Positions 1 through 11,008 of a stretch of 64,000 nucleotides of DNA are shown here, in pieces; position 1 is the first letter of the stretch; every line of letters starts with the position of its first letter. Under the pieces are notes generated by a model. The model saw only the letters and a list, made by a program, of their open reading frames with translations. It searched no databases and was not told where the DNA came from. The translations under genes and the position numbers were made by a program. The DNA is from Girardinichthys multiradiatus (lineage: Eukaryota > Chordata > Actinopteri > Cyprinodontiformes > Goodeidae): contig NC_061801.1 in assembly GCF_021462225.1 (NCBI RefSeq), positions 10,226,125 to 10,290,124 of the forward strand, in the 5' to 3' direction.

Positions 1-1693
1 CTGGCAAAAAGACATAAACTCTTCAAACTGGATCCAAGGGTGTCATAAGATCACGCGATCATATGCAAAGTTAAGTGCGAGTGAATCACTGTTTGTGTAC
101 CCGGTGATTTCATTCATAAAGAAAGGAAATTAAGGTATAAGCATTGCTTTACTTTGTCTCTGAGGCCTGCAGAAGCAAACTGTGTCCCAGAGGATTCCCC
201 GTAGAGACGCTGTCTCTACAATAGTGAGTGGAGCGTTTTTCCCGGTCTGAGAGGACGACAACAGGAGCCGCATCCCTTGGTAACATGCAGTGTGGTCAGC
301 GGACAGAACAAGCCGTCTTCCAGCCACTGCTCCGGAGGTTAGCTGGAAGCCAACCCTTTGTTGAAAGAGCTGCCGCACCTTAATAATAATAAGAGAGATA
401 GAAGTGATTTAGATTGAAATGATCTAAACATTTTTCATTTTATGAAGTTTTGGCAAACCGAGACCACAGGGCCAGCCAGGCAGTCAAGCAGACTCCACGA
501 TGCACCACCCCGCCCACTACCATGCCCAAGGGAAAGACGCCGGCCCAGCAAGCCGAAGTGTGCCACAGAAAGGCCCCAGCACACGCAGCAAAGAGGCCAC
601 ACACCCATCCAGAGACGCAGACCCACCTACATCCAGGTCAGCCAAGCAAAAACGATAGAGCCGAGCCAGACCGCAGATCCCCCCGAGCCACCGCCACAGC
701 AACAACACACATCCTTCTGTGCATTCGTGGGGGCACGGCGAAGACCACTAACCCCAAGCACACACAACCCACCAGGAACCATCCAGCACAAACGAGCATA
801 CCCCACCCCAGTATGAGGCAGAGAAGCCAGATGCAAGCGCAGAGCTCAGCGACGCCCACCCTGCCGCACCCACGCCCGGAGGTCAGAGCCGCCGCGCACA
901 GGACCACCGCCCCAACGCCACAGCACGCCATAGAGCGGAGGACGGAATGCAGCAAAGAGCACCCAAAGCAAAAGCTGCACACAAAGCTCACACTGCGCAA
1001 ATGCGCCCCCACCAGCCCCCCAAAAACAAAGCCCCCCATGAAAGTGCACTCCCACAAAAAGGAGACCCACAGCATCCAGGTCCTAGAACATGCCCGACAA
1101 CCATACCCCTGCCAGAAGCAGCTCCGCAAGAAGACCCACCCCGAGGCCCACAAAAGGCAAGAGAGCCCACAGAGCCAAAACCAAAACCCATCCGGAAGCC
1201 GAGACCAATCCACCCTGAGACCAACCCCGGCCAGCCCGCACACTCGAACCATGCAGACCCCCCGAACCCCCTCCCCCAGACAGAAAAGGGACCGGCGTCA
1301 GTAACCGGAACCAAGACAAGGAACCAGAAACCGAGCCGGAACCACCCAAGGCCAAACAACGCCCACAAACTTTATTTAAAGGGTGATTTTAAACACAGAA
1401 GATTGGCCATAAAGCGCTGTCCGCACTTATGCATTTTAACCCTTTTATTGATGGTATTTTTAAAGGTGTGTGTTTGATTCTGGTACTAAGCTATCAGCCT
1501 CCTTTGTTAGCTTCAACTGATAACAGGTAAGGACACGTGCTTGCTGCCAAATAATATTTACCCAGAAAGGTTTAGTTTTCAATCCAGTAAATAATGTGTC
1601 CCTAACATCATTTTACTAAATTTGATAACTAAGTAAACACCATTAAGCCCAATTTCTCCAGAAAGATTTGGCTCTTTTCCAAAATATTCCCTT
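1..1693 (+). repeat. Unclassified dispersed repeat, copy A (cut by the window edge)
   Basis: Bases 1-450 and 1370-1693 are closely similar to 55166-55648 and 55763-56077 (copy B) in the same orientation. Shared landmarks are CTGGCAAA-AGACATAAACTC at the left, TCTCTGAGGCCTGCAGAAGC, ATTTTATGAAGTTT, GTTAGCTTCAACTG and GGCTCTTTTCCAAAATATTC. Between the blocks copy A has a 0.9-kb T-poor insert where copy B has about 115 bp of other sequence. No coding domain, TIR or LTR was recognised, so the class is open. The repeat must extend left of the window. Confidence 0.75.
451..1370 (+). repeat. T-poor, C/A-rich insert inside repeat copy A
   Basis: About 920 bases with extreme strand asymmetry: the + strand is dominated by C and A with very little T. 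Because all stop codons begin with T, long open frames appear in several + frames (the longest about 280 codons from 450, beginning with TTG). They have low-complexity Pro/Thr/His/Lys/Arg composition and no domain. I therefore treat it as non-coding skewed DNA, perhaps a degenerate satellite or the internal part of the repeat. Confidence 0.7.
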
Positions 1694-2059
1694 AAATATT
1701 TTACCATTTCCTTTGATAATATTTATTTAAATATTATTTAAAAAATAAAGGCAGCTAATGAGACACCGTTGAGAATTAATCATCCAGAAGGTTGGTTATA
1801 TTTAGCAGATCATTCTTTAAAACATTATTTTATTAAAATAATATTTTATCTGATCTTGCATTGTGAAGGGTTGTCTACAGGTATGCTGATTATTGCCTAT
1901 GTTAGTCCCAAGACTAACTTAACTTCATTTCCAGATTCTTCAAGATAATCCTTGGTTCTCAAACATAAACATTGCATGGTAATGTTGCATCACTCTTTTG
2001 GTCATGGTTCTCAATAATCTTTAATCAACTTGTTTATATTGTACATAGCTCATTAGTCT

Positions 2060-2396
2060 TCGTCATTCTTTAATTCTGCTTGGTAGTTTAATTGGATTGT
2101 TTTAGCATAGTAAAGAGTTTGTTGATTGAAATATGTTTGACTTTGACTTAACTTATTTTAGTTAATAAATTCTTGTATTTTAAGAAATTGTGTGAATTCA
2201 TTCCATGTGTGTGCAGAGTTTATGCTGCTCAATAATGTCAGAGCTCGTCTCACACCTTTCTATTTTGTCCTAATACCATCGCCTTACTGGGCTGTTATTC
2301 ACAGGACAACCCTTAACAGACCGAAATATTATTTGATAAAATATTACGTATTAAATTATAAATATTAAATAATATTCTCAGATTCATAATCTCAAC
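2060..2396 (-). repeat. AT-rich dispersed repeat, minus-strand copy (first of three)
   Basis: Read on the minus strand, this segment matches 19705-19985, and its terminal part matches 25117-25260. Landmarks on the minus strand are ATTCGGTCTGTTAAG-like sequence, GGGTTGTCCTGTGAATA, CAATTTCTTAAAATACAA and CATATTTCAATCAACAAACT. The copies begin with TGTTGTGA followed by an A/T run, which could be an LTR start, but no partner LTR is visible. It may be the right part of the same element as bases 1-1693. Confidence 0.65.
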
Positions 2397-4429
2397 AAAC
2401 TGAAAGCGGCAATTCTGGAACTGTTCCCAAATTGTCAGGAGCATTAAATTGTCTAAACATCTTTGTAATCTGCAGAATGAGGAGATTCCTTTCCCTGGAA
2501 CTAAGGAGCCAAGCCCAAAGCCTGGAAAAACAACAACCCTGCACAATAATATCACCCTCTATCACACTTCAGAGCTCTCACAGTGGAGCCAGGCAAGTAC
2601 TGTTATCCTGGTAACCATCCAACCTAGACATGTCCATCAGGTTGATAGACAGAAAAGATGGATTCCTCACTCTAAATCAGGTGCGTCCAAAGTGTGGCCC
2701 GGGGACCATTTCTGGCCCTTGGAATAATTTTGTGCAACCCCTGACTGCAGGTCAAGAATGGTAAAAAACTTGGTCCCCAGCAAAGGAAGCTGGTGCAGAT
2801 GGACACTTTTTGTAATTTTCGAAGGCTGAGGTGATAAATTCATATCTCATTAAATGGAAATGGGAAAAAGATTACACTTGTTGATGCTTTGAAGATTTGG
2901 AAACAGCTGCCTGGTCAATGAAAACCTATTCTATGAAACTAGGCAAAGATTGGAGGTCTGTAGCCATTTAATATGTACAAAGCTGCCAACTGTGCATCAT
3001 CTGTGATTTTACATGGCACTTCAACTCAATGGCTGAGCTGTTGTTCCCAATTGCTTCCACTTTGTTATAAAACCACAACAGTTGGTCATAGAATATTTGG
3101 TAGCAAGGCCTCAAATGTCTTTAAATAATGTATTTCATTGTTGTTGCATAATCTTACACAGTCTTTTTTGCCACAGTTCAGGTTGTTTTTATTTGTATTG
3201 CTCTGCATTGCTCTGCCTGTAGATGTGAGAATCTACCCATGAGAATGTCCCATGCGATCAGCGGATGTTTAGATATAAAAAGCTACCCACCCCATCTTGA
3301 TGCAATGAAATACTGAGATTTTCCACTCCTTTGCTCCCAGTAGACATGCACTATTCAAACAGTCAAATCAAAAGTGACAAATATACTGTGCATACATGAT
3401 AGAAAATGATGCTCCAAAAATTTGCTTCATTTTGTCACATTTAAAACTGCATAACTGGTGCTTTTCCATACACCAACATGGCAAGGTAGGGAAACTGTGT
3501 GACAGCACGAAAACTCCTGAACCTTACATTTATAGATGCCACCTGTACAAAAAGTATTTTGTTTATTTCTAAAAAAAAAAAAAAAATAAGAGAGAAAGAT
3601 ATCAGTGAGAAGATAAGAAGGAATGTGAGAGTTCAGAACTATGCCCAGGGATACTGAACACATGGAGGTATTAGGGAAAATTTATGGGTTTCTCAGATTT
3701 GAAAGTTGTGGCAAAAACAAGCAGCTCCGTTGTTCTAAAAATGCATTTTCAAAGTTGTGTTAGTGTGGGAGGCATGAGCTGGAGGATGGCTGTACTGTAT
3801 AATTAGAAGAAAAACAAAGCAGTGCATCCTGATGCATTTACAAGCAGACCTCTCCAACAACCCCTCTTTGTTTTAATGCACTGAATTATGTGCTCCCTGA
3901 AGCATATAAATAGAAATCAATTAAACTCTATATAATTCATCCAACTAAACAACTCAGAACAAGTGTGGTTTTATTCCAGAAAAAACTGCTCTAATTAGAG
4001 GTTTGTAAAATATTGCAATGTACAATTACTTTAGTGGAGACCTGCATTTTTCAGTCTTTCCCCATCACCAGCAGCTCTAGTTTACTTATGCTAACAATAC
4101 ACTAACAAAAGCTGATTTAATTTCCCCTCATCTTTTGATTTAAAACGCTGGTAGGTGGGGAAATATCTGCAATTAAAATTCATTAAGCAAGACACTGCGG
4201 CTAAACAGCTAAAGCATGATGAAATAGGTCAATATCATATTAGAAGTACCATGTGTGGATGTGGTTGACAGTGACAAAGTGAAAAGTAAACAAGCCACTG
4301 TCTCGTGATTGGACTGAGGTTTGAAAATCCTCTCTGGTGTTGAACAGCCATATCTTTGATTAACACATAGCCATACAAGAGGCCTTAAGCACACAAACAA
4401 ACAAACGAACAAACACTATTTATAATTGA
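2397..4429. other. Non-coding stretch with old repeat debris
   Basis: No gene is seen. At about 2680-2760 there is hAT-debris-like sequence (GTGCGTCCAAAGTGTGGCCC). At about 2985-3130 is a segment I recognise only as recurrent fish repeat DNA (GTTCCCAATTGCTTCCACTT). A 17-base A run lies near 3571. Exact family boundaries cannot be set by eye. Confidence 0.45.
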
Positions 4430-4495
4430 AGATTAGGAAGAACTCACTAGAATGGGTTCGAATCCCAGCTGGTGGCGTTTCTCTGTGAGTTTACA
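4430..4495 (+). repeat. tRNA-SINE fragment (B-box part)
   Basis: GGGTTCGAATCCCAGC at about 4453 is a Pol III B box in the context typical of tRNA-derived fish SINEs, followed by the SINE-body-like GGCGTTTCTCTGTGAGTTTA. No A box is present upstream, so it is a fragment and not a tRNA gene. Confidence 0.55.
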
Positions 4496-4514
4496 GCTTC
4501 TCTCTGTAGTAAGC

Positions 4515-5360
4515 ATTCATATCTGTTTATGTTTTTTGGTCATGTTACAACCACAAACAGCAATGTATTTTATTTGGATTATGTGTGACAGTCCAACTCA
4601 AACTTGTGCATAACCATGAAGTAGAAGGTAAAGGAAAATGTATCTCAGATAAAAATCTTAAAAGTGTGGAATGGGTGTGTATTCAACCCCTTTTACTCTA
4701 ATAGCCCTAAAAACTCCAATGCCATCCATTCCTTCATGCTGGCACCTAATTAGTACACATAGTTCACACAAATGTAATCCCAGTGTAAACCTAGTTGTTC
4801 TGTTAAGGCCTCAGAGGTTCGTTAGACAACATTAGTAAACAAAAAGCATCATGAAAACCAAGCAACAGCGGATGGGTGAGGGAGGAAGTTGTGCAAAAAT
4901 TTACAGGAATGTTAAGTTATAAAACTATATCCTAAGCTTTGAACATTTCACAGAGCAATTCTTCATTCGCAAACGGTGCATATGGACAAGCATTAATCAG
5001 GTAAGCAGCCAATTGCCCCATGGTGACTCTGGAGGAGCTGCAGAGATTCACAGTTCAGGGCAAATCTGTCACCAGGACAACTACAAGTCATACACTACAC
5101 AAATCTAGCTTTTATGGACAAATAGCAAGAAGATCACCACTGTTAAGAATAAGATGAAGAACCCCTGTTTGCAATTTTGGGGAGAACAAGCAAACACGTT
5201 GAAGATGGTGTTGTGGTCAGATGAGACAAAAACTGAAGTATGCGTAGAGGAAAACTAACACTCCACATCAGCGAACACGGCATCGTGGAACATGTTAGCA
5301 ACATCATGCTGCTTTTCTTCAGCAGGGACAGAGAAGCTAATGAGAGCTGGGAGCGGGGAC
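4515..5360 (+). pseudogene. Tc1-like transposon remnant, + strand
   Basis: The left end has the TIR-like GTCATGTTACAACCACAAAC. Decayed transposase sequence follows in order: GCATCATGAAAACCAAGCAA, ACTCTGGAGGAGCTGCAGAG, GTCAGATGAGACAAAAACTG (the SDE/TK region around the first catalytic Asp) and CTTTTCTTCAGCAGGGACAG. All frames are broken and the 3' half with the second and third catalytic residues is missing. The family is the abundant fish Tc1 type. Confidence 0.75.
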
Positions 5361-5699
5361 AGATGACACTAACTTGCTACTTTACATTGGTTAATCACAT
5401 AGCTACCCCCTAAACCCAAAATAAAATAAATAATAGCAATAATAATAATAATAATTTTATAGGGCATTGTAAATAGAACCAGTGATGCAGGTTTTATTCT
5501 GTCAATGTGGTCCAAAGATTGTCAGAGGAAGTTACAGTAAACTTCTTGCCAAGATCCACATTCCAGTCCCCACAATTGTCTCCTCTGGCAGCATGTAATC
5601 CGCATCATCTCAGGACTTTTGTCAAAGGGTATTAAAGTGTATTAAACGGATGCAGACCTGCTCCTATTGTTCTCAGTCTGTCCACTACTACTAGATCCC
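5361..5699. other. Non-coding gap with an AAT-rich run
   Basis: A simple (AAT)n-like run lies at about 5424-5455. Nothing else is recognised before the microsatellite. Confidence 0.5.
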
Positions 5700-5836
5700 T
5701 TCCTCTCCTCTCCTCTCCTCTCCTCTCCTCTCCTCTCCTCTCCTCTCCTCTCCTCTCCTCTCCTCTCCTCTCCTCTCCTCTCCTCTCCTCTCCTCTCCTC
5801 TCCTCTCCTCTCCTCTCCTCTCCTCTCCTCTCCTCT
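5700..5836 (+). repeat. (TCCTC)n pentanucleotide microsatellite
   Basis: About 27 nearly perfect tandem copies of TCCTC form a pure pyrimidine tract on the + strand (purine on the other). Because 5 and 3 share no factor, every frame reads as a repeated pentapeptide (for example RGEER on the minus strand) without stops. The apparent ORFs here are therefore artefacts. Confidence 0.97.
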
Positions 5837-5837
5837 C

Positions 5838-6044
5838 TCCCATCGCACTCACGCTTCCCCCGCAGCCCCTCTGTTTTCTTGGACTGCAGCGGATTTTTTT
5901 CTGCAGCATCGCACAAGACCAGAAAGCAGAGATCTGGGTGCGATGTCTACTCCCTCTGTATCTGTGTAACTAAGGTGGAAATCAGGGAACGGAGCCGTCA
6001 GACTCATCAGGCTCGCTGCGATGCTTTTTGATCCCCTGTAAATT
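5838..6044 (+). other. Alternative candidate 5' exon / promoter-proximal block
   Basis: Directly after the pentanucleotide microsatellite is a GC-richer segment ending in a consensus-like donor, AAATT|GTAAGTAAAG, at 6045. Short overlapping reading frames occur on both strands but none resembles a known protein. Taken with the candidate exon at 6475-6692, this makes 5.8-6.7 kb the most promoter-like part of the window. Assignment to sv2c is inference from strand and position. Confidence 0.3.
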
Positions 6045-6474
6045 GTAAGTAAAGACGCTTCTCTCTTTCTTTTTCTTATATTTTCATCTATGTAGTCATC
6101 TCCCTCCACTGTACAGTTTTTGTCCAAACAGTATTTTTTCCCACAAATTCCTTATGCATAACCACATAGCCTGCATATAGCCTGTTTTAAAGACACTAAC
6201 TTATAAATCAGAAGTGGCTGTAAAATAAAGACATGGTGGTTGGGGATGATTGACAGGAAAGTTGGTAAGAACTTTTTTACCTGGTGAATGTCTGATCGTG
6301 CTTTCGTGTTTTATCCTAGTTTTTTTTCTGAGTCACGCATTTCGTCTGTTGGTTATTGAACTTGTAAAAGTTTCTGTGGAAATGCGACACAAGGACTTCA
6401 TATAGTTTGTGACTTCCCGGGTTGCGGGTGTTGGATGGAGGTAATGACGTGATCATTGGTTGAATAAAGCGAAC

Positions 6475-6692
6475 TGGTACACGCACGGTGAGGCAACCCC
6501 CCGAGCTTCTCCGTCCTGCAGGCAGCACCTGCGATTCCAGTTGATCTGCAGGAAGATGCGCTGAGCAGATCCATCAGGAGCCGCTGTAGTGTAGCTCCAG
6601 CGTCCTCGCAGGGCGGATTAATGCCCAGGGAAGATGGACATAAACCCAAATCTAATTATGGGACGCAACTTGCTTGATTGATGCTCCTTCCT
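6475..6692 (+). other. Candidate non-coding first exon of sv2c (or another transcript)
   Basis: This stretch is clearly richer in G+C and CpG than its surroundings. It has no repeat signature and runs into a strong donor, CCTTCCT|GTAAGTGATG, at 6693. It lies on the correct strand, about 20.7 kb upstream of the acceptor at 27435. The start given is only where the composition changes; no TATA box or initiator was recognised. It could equally be an unrelated CpG-rich block. RNA evidence would decide. Confidence 0.35.
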
Positions 6693-7025
6693 GTAAGTGA
6701 TGTGTTCTGCTTTCGCCCCGTAGCGCCGCTCTGTGCAGGCTGCAGTCTAAACGCTGGAAGTGGAACAAAGAGAGGGTGGGTGGGGGGTGGGGTGACAGAT
6801 GAGTTGTGCATAAAACCTCTCTGTCAGCTGACCAGGTGTATGCATCCAGGAAGGTTTTTACCCTTTGAACAGCTATTTGTCCAGTCATGAAAATAATATA
6901 TACTTTGGGAGTGCAGCAAGCATTAGTATTTGGTTTAACTACAGTCCAGGCATCAAGTTTATTCGAGGAAACAAAAGTACTGAAACTGAAAAAGTGAAAA
7001 AGTGTTAAGACCCTCTTGGACTTTT

Positions 7026-7775
7026 CCACATGTCACATTATAACCCCAAACTTCAATGTATTTTATTGGGATTTTATATGATGGACCACCACAAGGGTAT
7101 GCAAAATTGTGCAGTTTACAAATAAAACTTGAAAGTTTAGCGTGCATTTGAATTCAGCAACCCAGCCCCATCTTAGTCTGTTGTTTATAGTACCATATTC
7201 TGCTACAACTGCAGCTGCAAGACCTTTGACCTTTGGTCTCTGCTAGCTTTGCTCATTAAGAAACTAAAGGTTTGGCATAGTCCTCTGAGCAAAATAGCTC
7301 ATGCTCAGTCCGATTGGATGGAAAGCATCTTTGTACCTCAAGTTTCAACTATTGCCACTGATTACCAATTGGATTTAGGTCTGTACTTTGACTGGGCCAT
7401 TCTAAAAAAAAAAAAAAAATCCCTACTGAAAAGCATCCCCACAGCATGATACTACTGTCGCCATGTTTCAAAGTGAGGATTGTGTGTTTTAGCATTTAGC
7501 ATCTAGACCACAAATGTCAAATGTGGCAACCTTTAAAATTCTCCACAACTTTCTCCGTGGCCTGTGTGCTATTTTCTTTGGTCTTCATGATACTTTTTGT
7601 TCACCAAGGCTCTCTAAAAAACTTCTGAGGTTTGCTAATTGCATTAATTCTAAAGAAAATTGGTGGCACTGGATTTTATTTACAAAATGTTTTTTTTTTT
7701 TTATAATTTTAAACCCTATCTATCACATTCCCTCAACTTCAGAATTATGCACTACTTTATGTTGGTCTTAAATCA
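7026..7775 (-). pseudogene. Tc1-like transposon remnant, minus strand
   Basis: The left part carries the reverse TIR (ACATGTCACATTATAACCCC, CAATGTATTTTATTGGGATT). Further in are minus-strand transposase traces: CTTTGACTGGGCCATTCTAA, CACAGCATGATACTACTGTC and TTTGGTCTTCATGATACTTT. No open frame survives. Confidence 0.7.
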
Positions 7776-8323
7776 CTTCTGTATTTCTGTTGTTACTTTT
7801 AAATTAATGCTAACATGCTTTTGCGTTAACTTTATTTGAATTCTTCCACACTCACCTGGCAGCAGAACTGTTGACATTTATAGCCATGTAGAGCATGTGT
7901 GCATCTTTTCATTTTTTTCTTGAGTCATGTCTTCTTTCCTTGTGGGATATCTTTGCACTGGAGAATGAAAAAAAAAAAAAAATCCCTTAGCATCTTAATA
8001 ATTACACCAAAGATGAATTTGAAAGATTTATCCATGATTACATTCTACTTTCTTATATAAGGTCAAAGGTGGCAAGGTTTAAATGATGAAATGGAGACCA
8101 TGTGGACGCTAGTTTATACTGTAGTTACAGATCAGTGTACTTTACCTATCAGTTAATAGGAAGAAACATTTTCACAGCAGCACAAAGTTGCAGTTTCTAA
8201 GTGACCTATCACTAATTAAAAACTAATTGCATATTCCCTATATTGTGAGCAGCTAATTTAAAACATATTTGATCCTTAGTGGTACAGATATGGAATATGT
8301 AGCAAAAAGCTAGGAGTATAAAT
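7776..8323. other. Non-coding intronic DNA
   Basis: AT-rich with an A run near 7968. No gene or recognisable element is seen. Confidence 0.45.
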
Positions 8324-8573
8324 GGTAAATGGACTGAATTTATATAGCGCCTTTCCAGTCATAAAGACCATTCAAAGCGCTTTACACTAGAGCCACATTC
8401 ACCCACTCACTAACGCTCACACATTCATACAACGATACGCAGATTGGTAGGCAACTTAAGGTTAAGTGCCTTGCCAAGGGGCCCATCGACATATGGCAGG
8501 AGGAAGCTTAAATCGAACCCACAACCTTCTGATTGCAAGATGACTACTCTTCCTACTGAACCACAGTCGCCTC
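8324..8573 (-). repeat. tRNA-derived SINE, minus strand
   Basis: On the minus strand the head at 8573 reads GGCGACTGTGGTTCAGTAGG (A-box region), with B box GGGTTCGATTTAAG about 50 bases on. The body includes the widespread fish SINE text AAATGGTAAATGGACTGAAT and AAAGCGCTTTACACTAGAGC (+ strand). It is a near-full-length copy with a decayed B box, so active Pol III transcription is unlikely. Confidence 0.8.
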
Positions 8574-8824
8574 AAAACAGTATAACAGTACATGGATTCT
8601 TTTCATTCATGCATTTATTTTTTTATCTATCATTCATTCATATAAAATGATTAGCCAATTGTCATAATTTGTGCCAAATCACAATAAAAGTCATGTCAGG
8701 GCACTTTACATAGAAATAAACAGGTCCTGTCAGATCCAGTTACACTTAATAAAATTCTATATAATATTTGCTAGATTTAAAATGGCACTATATCCAGCAC
8801 CTAGTACCTTTCTCACTATATCAG

Positions 8825-9660
8825 AGTCATGATCAGAATCAACTTTATTGGCCAACATTGTGTGCAGAAACAACGAATTTGTCGTCGGTTTCACGTTATC
8901 ACAGTGTACAAACATTAAATATAAATAAATATATTTTGGAGGAAACAATATTAAAGATAAAGGGAACAGTATGTACATGTAACATTATTTTTTATAAAGA
9001 AAACAAAATCAGCTCTTTGTGGTAGTGCAAACATGCTTATTTTTTCACAGCAAAGTAGCTGAGAAAAAGTTGACTGTATTCATCAGACAGACAGCCTGGG
9101 GGAAGAAAATGCCTCTGTGACAGCTGGTGTTTTACAAAAACCACTCTGTAGCGTCAACCTGCAGATAAAAGTCAAAAATGTTTTTGTCCAGGGTGTGTGG
9201 GTTCTGCAGAGATATTTCCTGACATAGACCTGTACAAGTCCTGGATGGTGGGAAGATGAGCCCTGATGTTCCTCTCTGCTGACCGGATCATTCATTGCAG
9301 TCTTGGCCTGTCCTGATTTGTGGCCGAGCCAAATCACACAGCGATGGATACGCACAGGACAGACTGAATAATGGCAGTGTAGAAAAGGACCAGTAGCTTC
9401 TGTAGAAGGTTGTGCTTCTTAAGTTGTCGCAGGAAGTACAATCTCTACTGTGTCTTCACCAGAAAAGTGTCTATGTGTGAGGACCATCTCGGGTCTTGAG
9501 AAAGGGTGGTTCCTAGGAACCGGGTGTAATCCAAAGTAGACATAGTGTCGTTGAGGATGGTGAGAGGAGGGAGTTTTGGGGGTGCTCTCCAGAAGTCAAC
9601 CGTCACCTGGTGTATGTTCCTGGTAATTACCTGGTATATAAATTTCATAGGTTGTTAAGC
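8825..9660 (-). pseudogene. LINE 3' end (Rex1/CR1/L2-like RT C-terminus), minus strand
   Basis: Minus-strand translations give LINE RT C-terminal text: TRFLGTTLSQDPRWSSHIDT (9445-9640), a broken segment including WLGHKSGQAKTAMN, and a RSAERNIR-like region (9083-9355, frames shifted). The 3' tail contains TTTATTGGCCAACATTGTGT and GAATTTGTCGTCGGTTTCAC on the + strand. It is 5'-truncated as usual for LINEs. The clade is not firmly resolved. Confidence 0.7.
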
Positions 9661-11006
9661 GTTTCTGCCTGAGTGGGAAGAATTATTTGAAGAATTTCTT
9701 TGTAAATCAGCACTGGGTCTCCAATAAGTGGCAGTGTGAGGTAACACATTAGAATCTATTGACTTTGCTTATATGGAAGTTAATCATCAACTCTAATACT
9801 AGAAAACCTGAATAGTTATTCACATTTCGTTGTGTCAAAAAATGCTACTTAATGAGTGCTGCAGCTCTGACAGGGCCATTATACCACACATGTATTTCAC
9901 TGTTTCAGAATTGAGGAGACTGCAACTTAAATATTGAAGCAATGGCCCAATAATACCAGTACTAAATTTCACACTGGTGTTTGAGTAAAGATTCACTCAC
10001 CTCAGCATGCTGAGATGCTTGTAACAGAAAGTGCAAAATATGGCTTGTAATACGTTCAAATAATTTGGCTAATAATTATCTGACCAAATGGGGGCCTCTC
10101 TAGAGCATTTGAATTTAATTCTCAGATGGCCAATTGATCCTTAATAATGAATGAAAAAAACTTTTTGAATACACTGGCATACATGGCAAAATAAAAACAG
10201 TCGGACTGTAGCAATATATTTAAAAGAAGAAGGTGGAAAAAAGAATATGACTTTCTTGTGATATTTTGTTGTATCTATATAAGACAGAGTAAGAGATTTT
10301 GGTTTTGGTTATGAGGTAAATTTTGTTACTTCAGGACAAAAGAAAAGCACAATTCACTTCCAAACTGGTAACAATCCTAAATCATTAATGAAGCAAAGTA
10401 TTATTTTAACTGAGAACACCAAAAGTAAAACCTGCAAAGTTTGCAAAATGTCACTGAAATAAGTAAAGTTTCATGGAAATTAGAAGTGGAGCATTCACAC
10501 AGAAAACCCAGAGCAGCTGGACAATCCCCTGCAGTTGGTAAACCCTTAAAGCCATTATTACATGCAAGTATTCAGACAGCTTACTATGTGTGTGTGTGTG
10601 TGTAAATCAAAGGGGAGATCCCACATTAAGCAGCTCTCTCTGCATCAGCAGCTGTTAATTTATGAATTCATGTGTTTCTGCCCTTCATTTGTACTCCGTG
10701 GATCTCTGGACCTGGAAGGCATGAAGCTGATGTTTAATGTAGTGTGCATTCATTGCTTTTAATCTAAACCTTCACTCCACTGGCATTCTACTTCTTTTAA
10801 GGATCTAAGTGTCGAATGTTCAGGCAGATTTTTAATACAATATACCTACAGATCACTTTGAAACCTTAAAATCCAGATCTGCAACCTTTAAATGTGACTA
10901 TATACAAGATGTTATAGAAATCTACGGAGAAAAATTACTATTTTAAATTCATTTTTAAATCCTTTTGCTCACTTACTCTTTTTTCTGGGGGCTATTGTTG
11001 AGTGTA
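9661..11006. other. Non-coding intronic DNA before the DD36E element
   Basis: AT-rich sequence with a short (TG)n at about 10587. No gene or clear mobile element is recognised. Confidence 0.45.
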
Positions 11007-11008
11007 TA

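Noticed and set aside
450..1477. Long + strand open frames (up to about 280 codons) in the C/A-rich region
   Set aside because: The strand has almost no T, so stop codons are rare in every frame. The translations are low-complexity with no domain, and the longest begins with TTG.
4450..4470. Possible tRNA gene (GGTTCGAATCCC)
   Set aside because: No A box, no cloverleaf and no anticodon arm upstream. It is a SINE fragment.
5632..5969. Repetitive RGEER / SSPLL proteins on both strands
   Set aside because: They are translations of the (TCCTC)n microsatellite.
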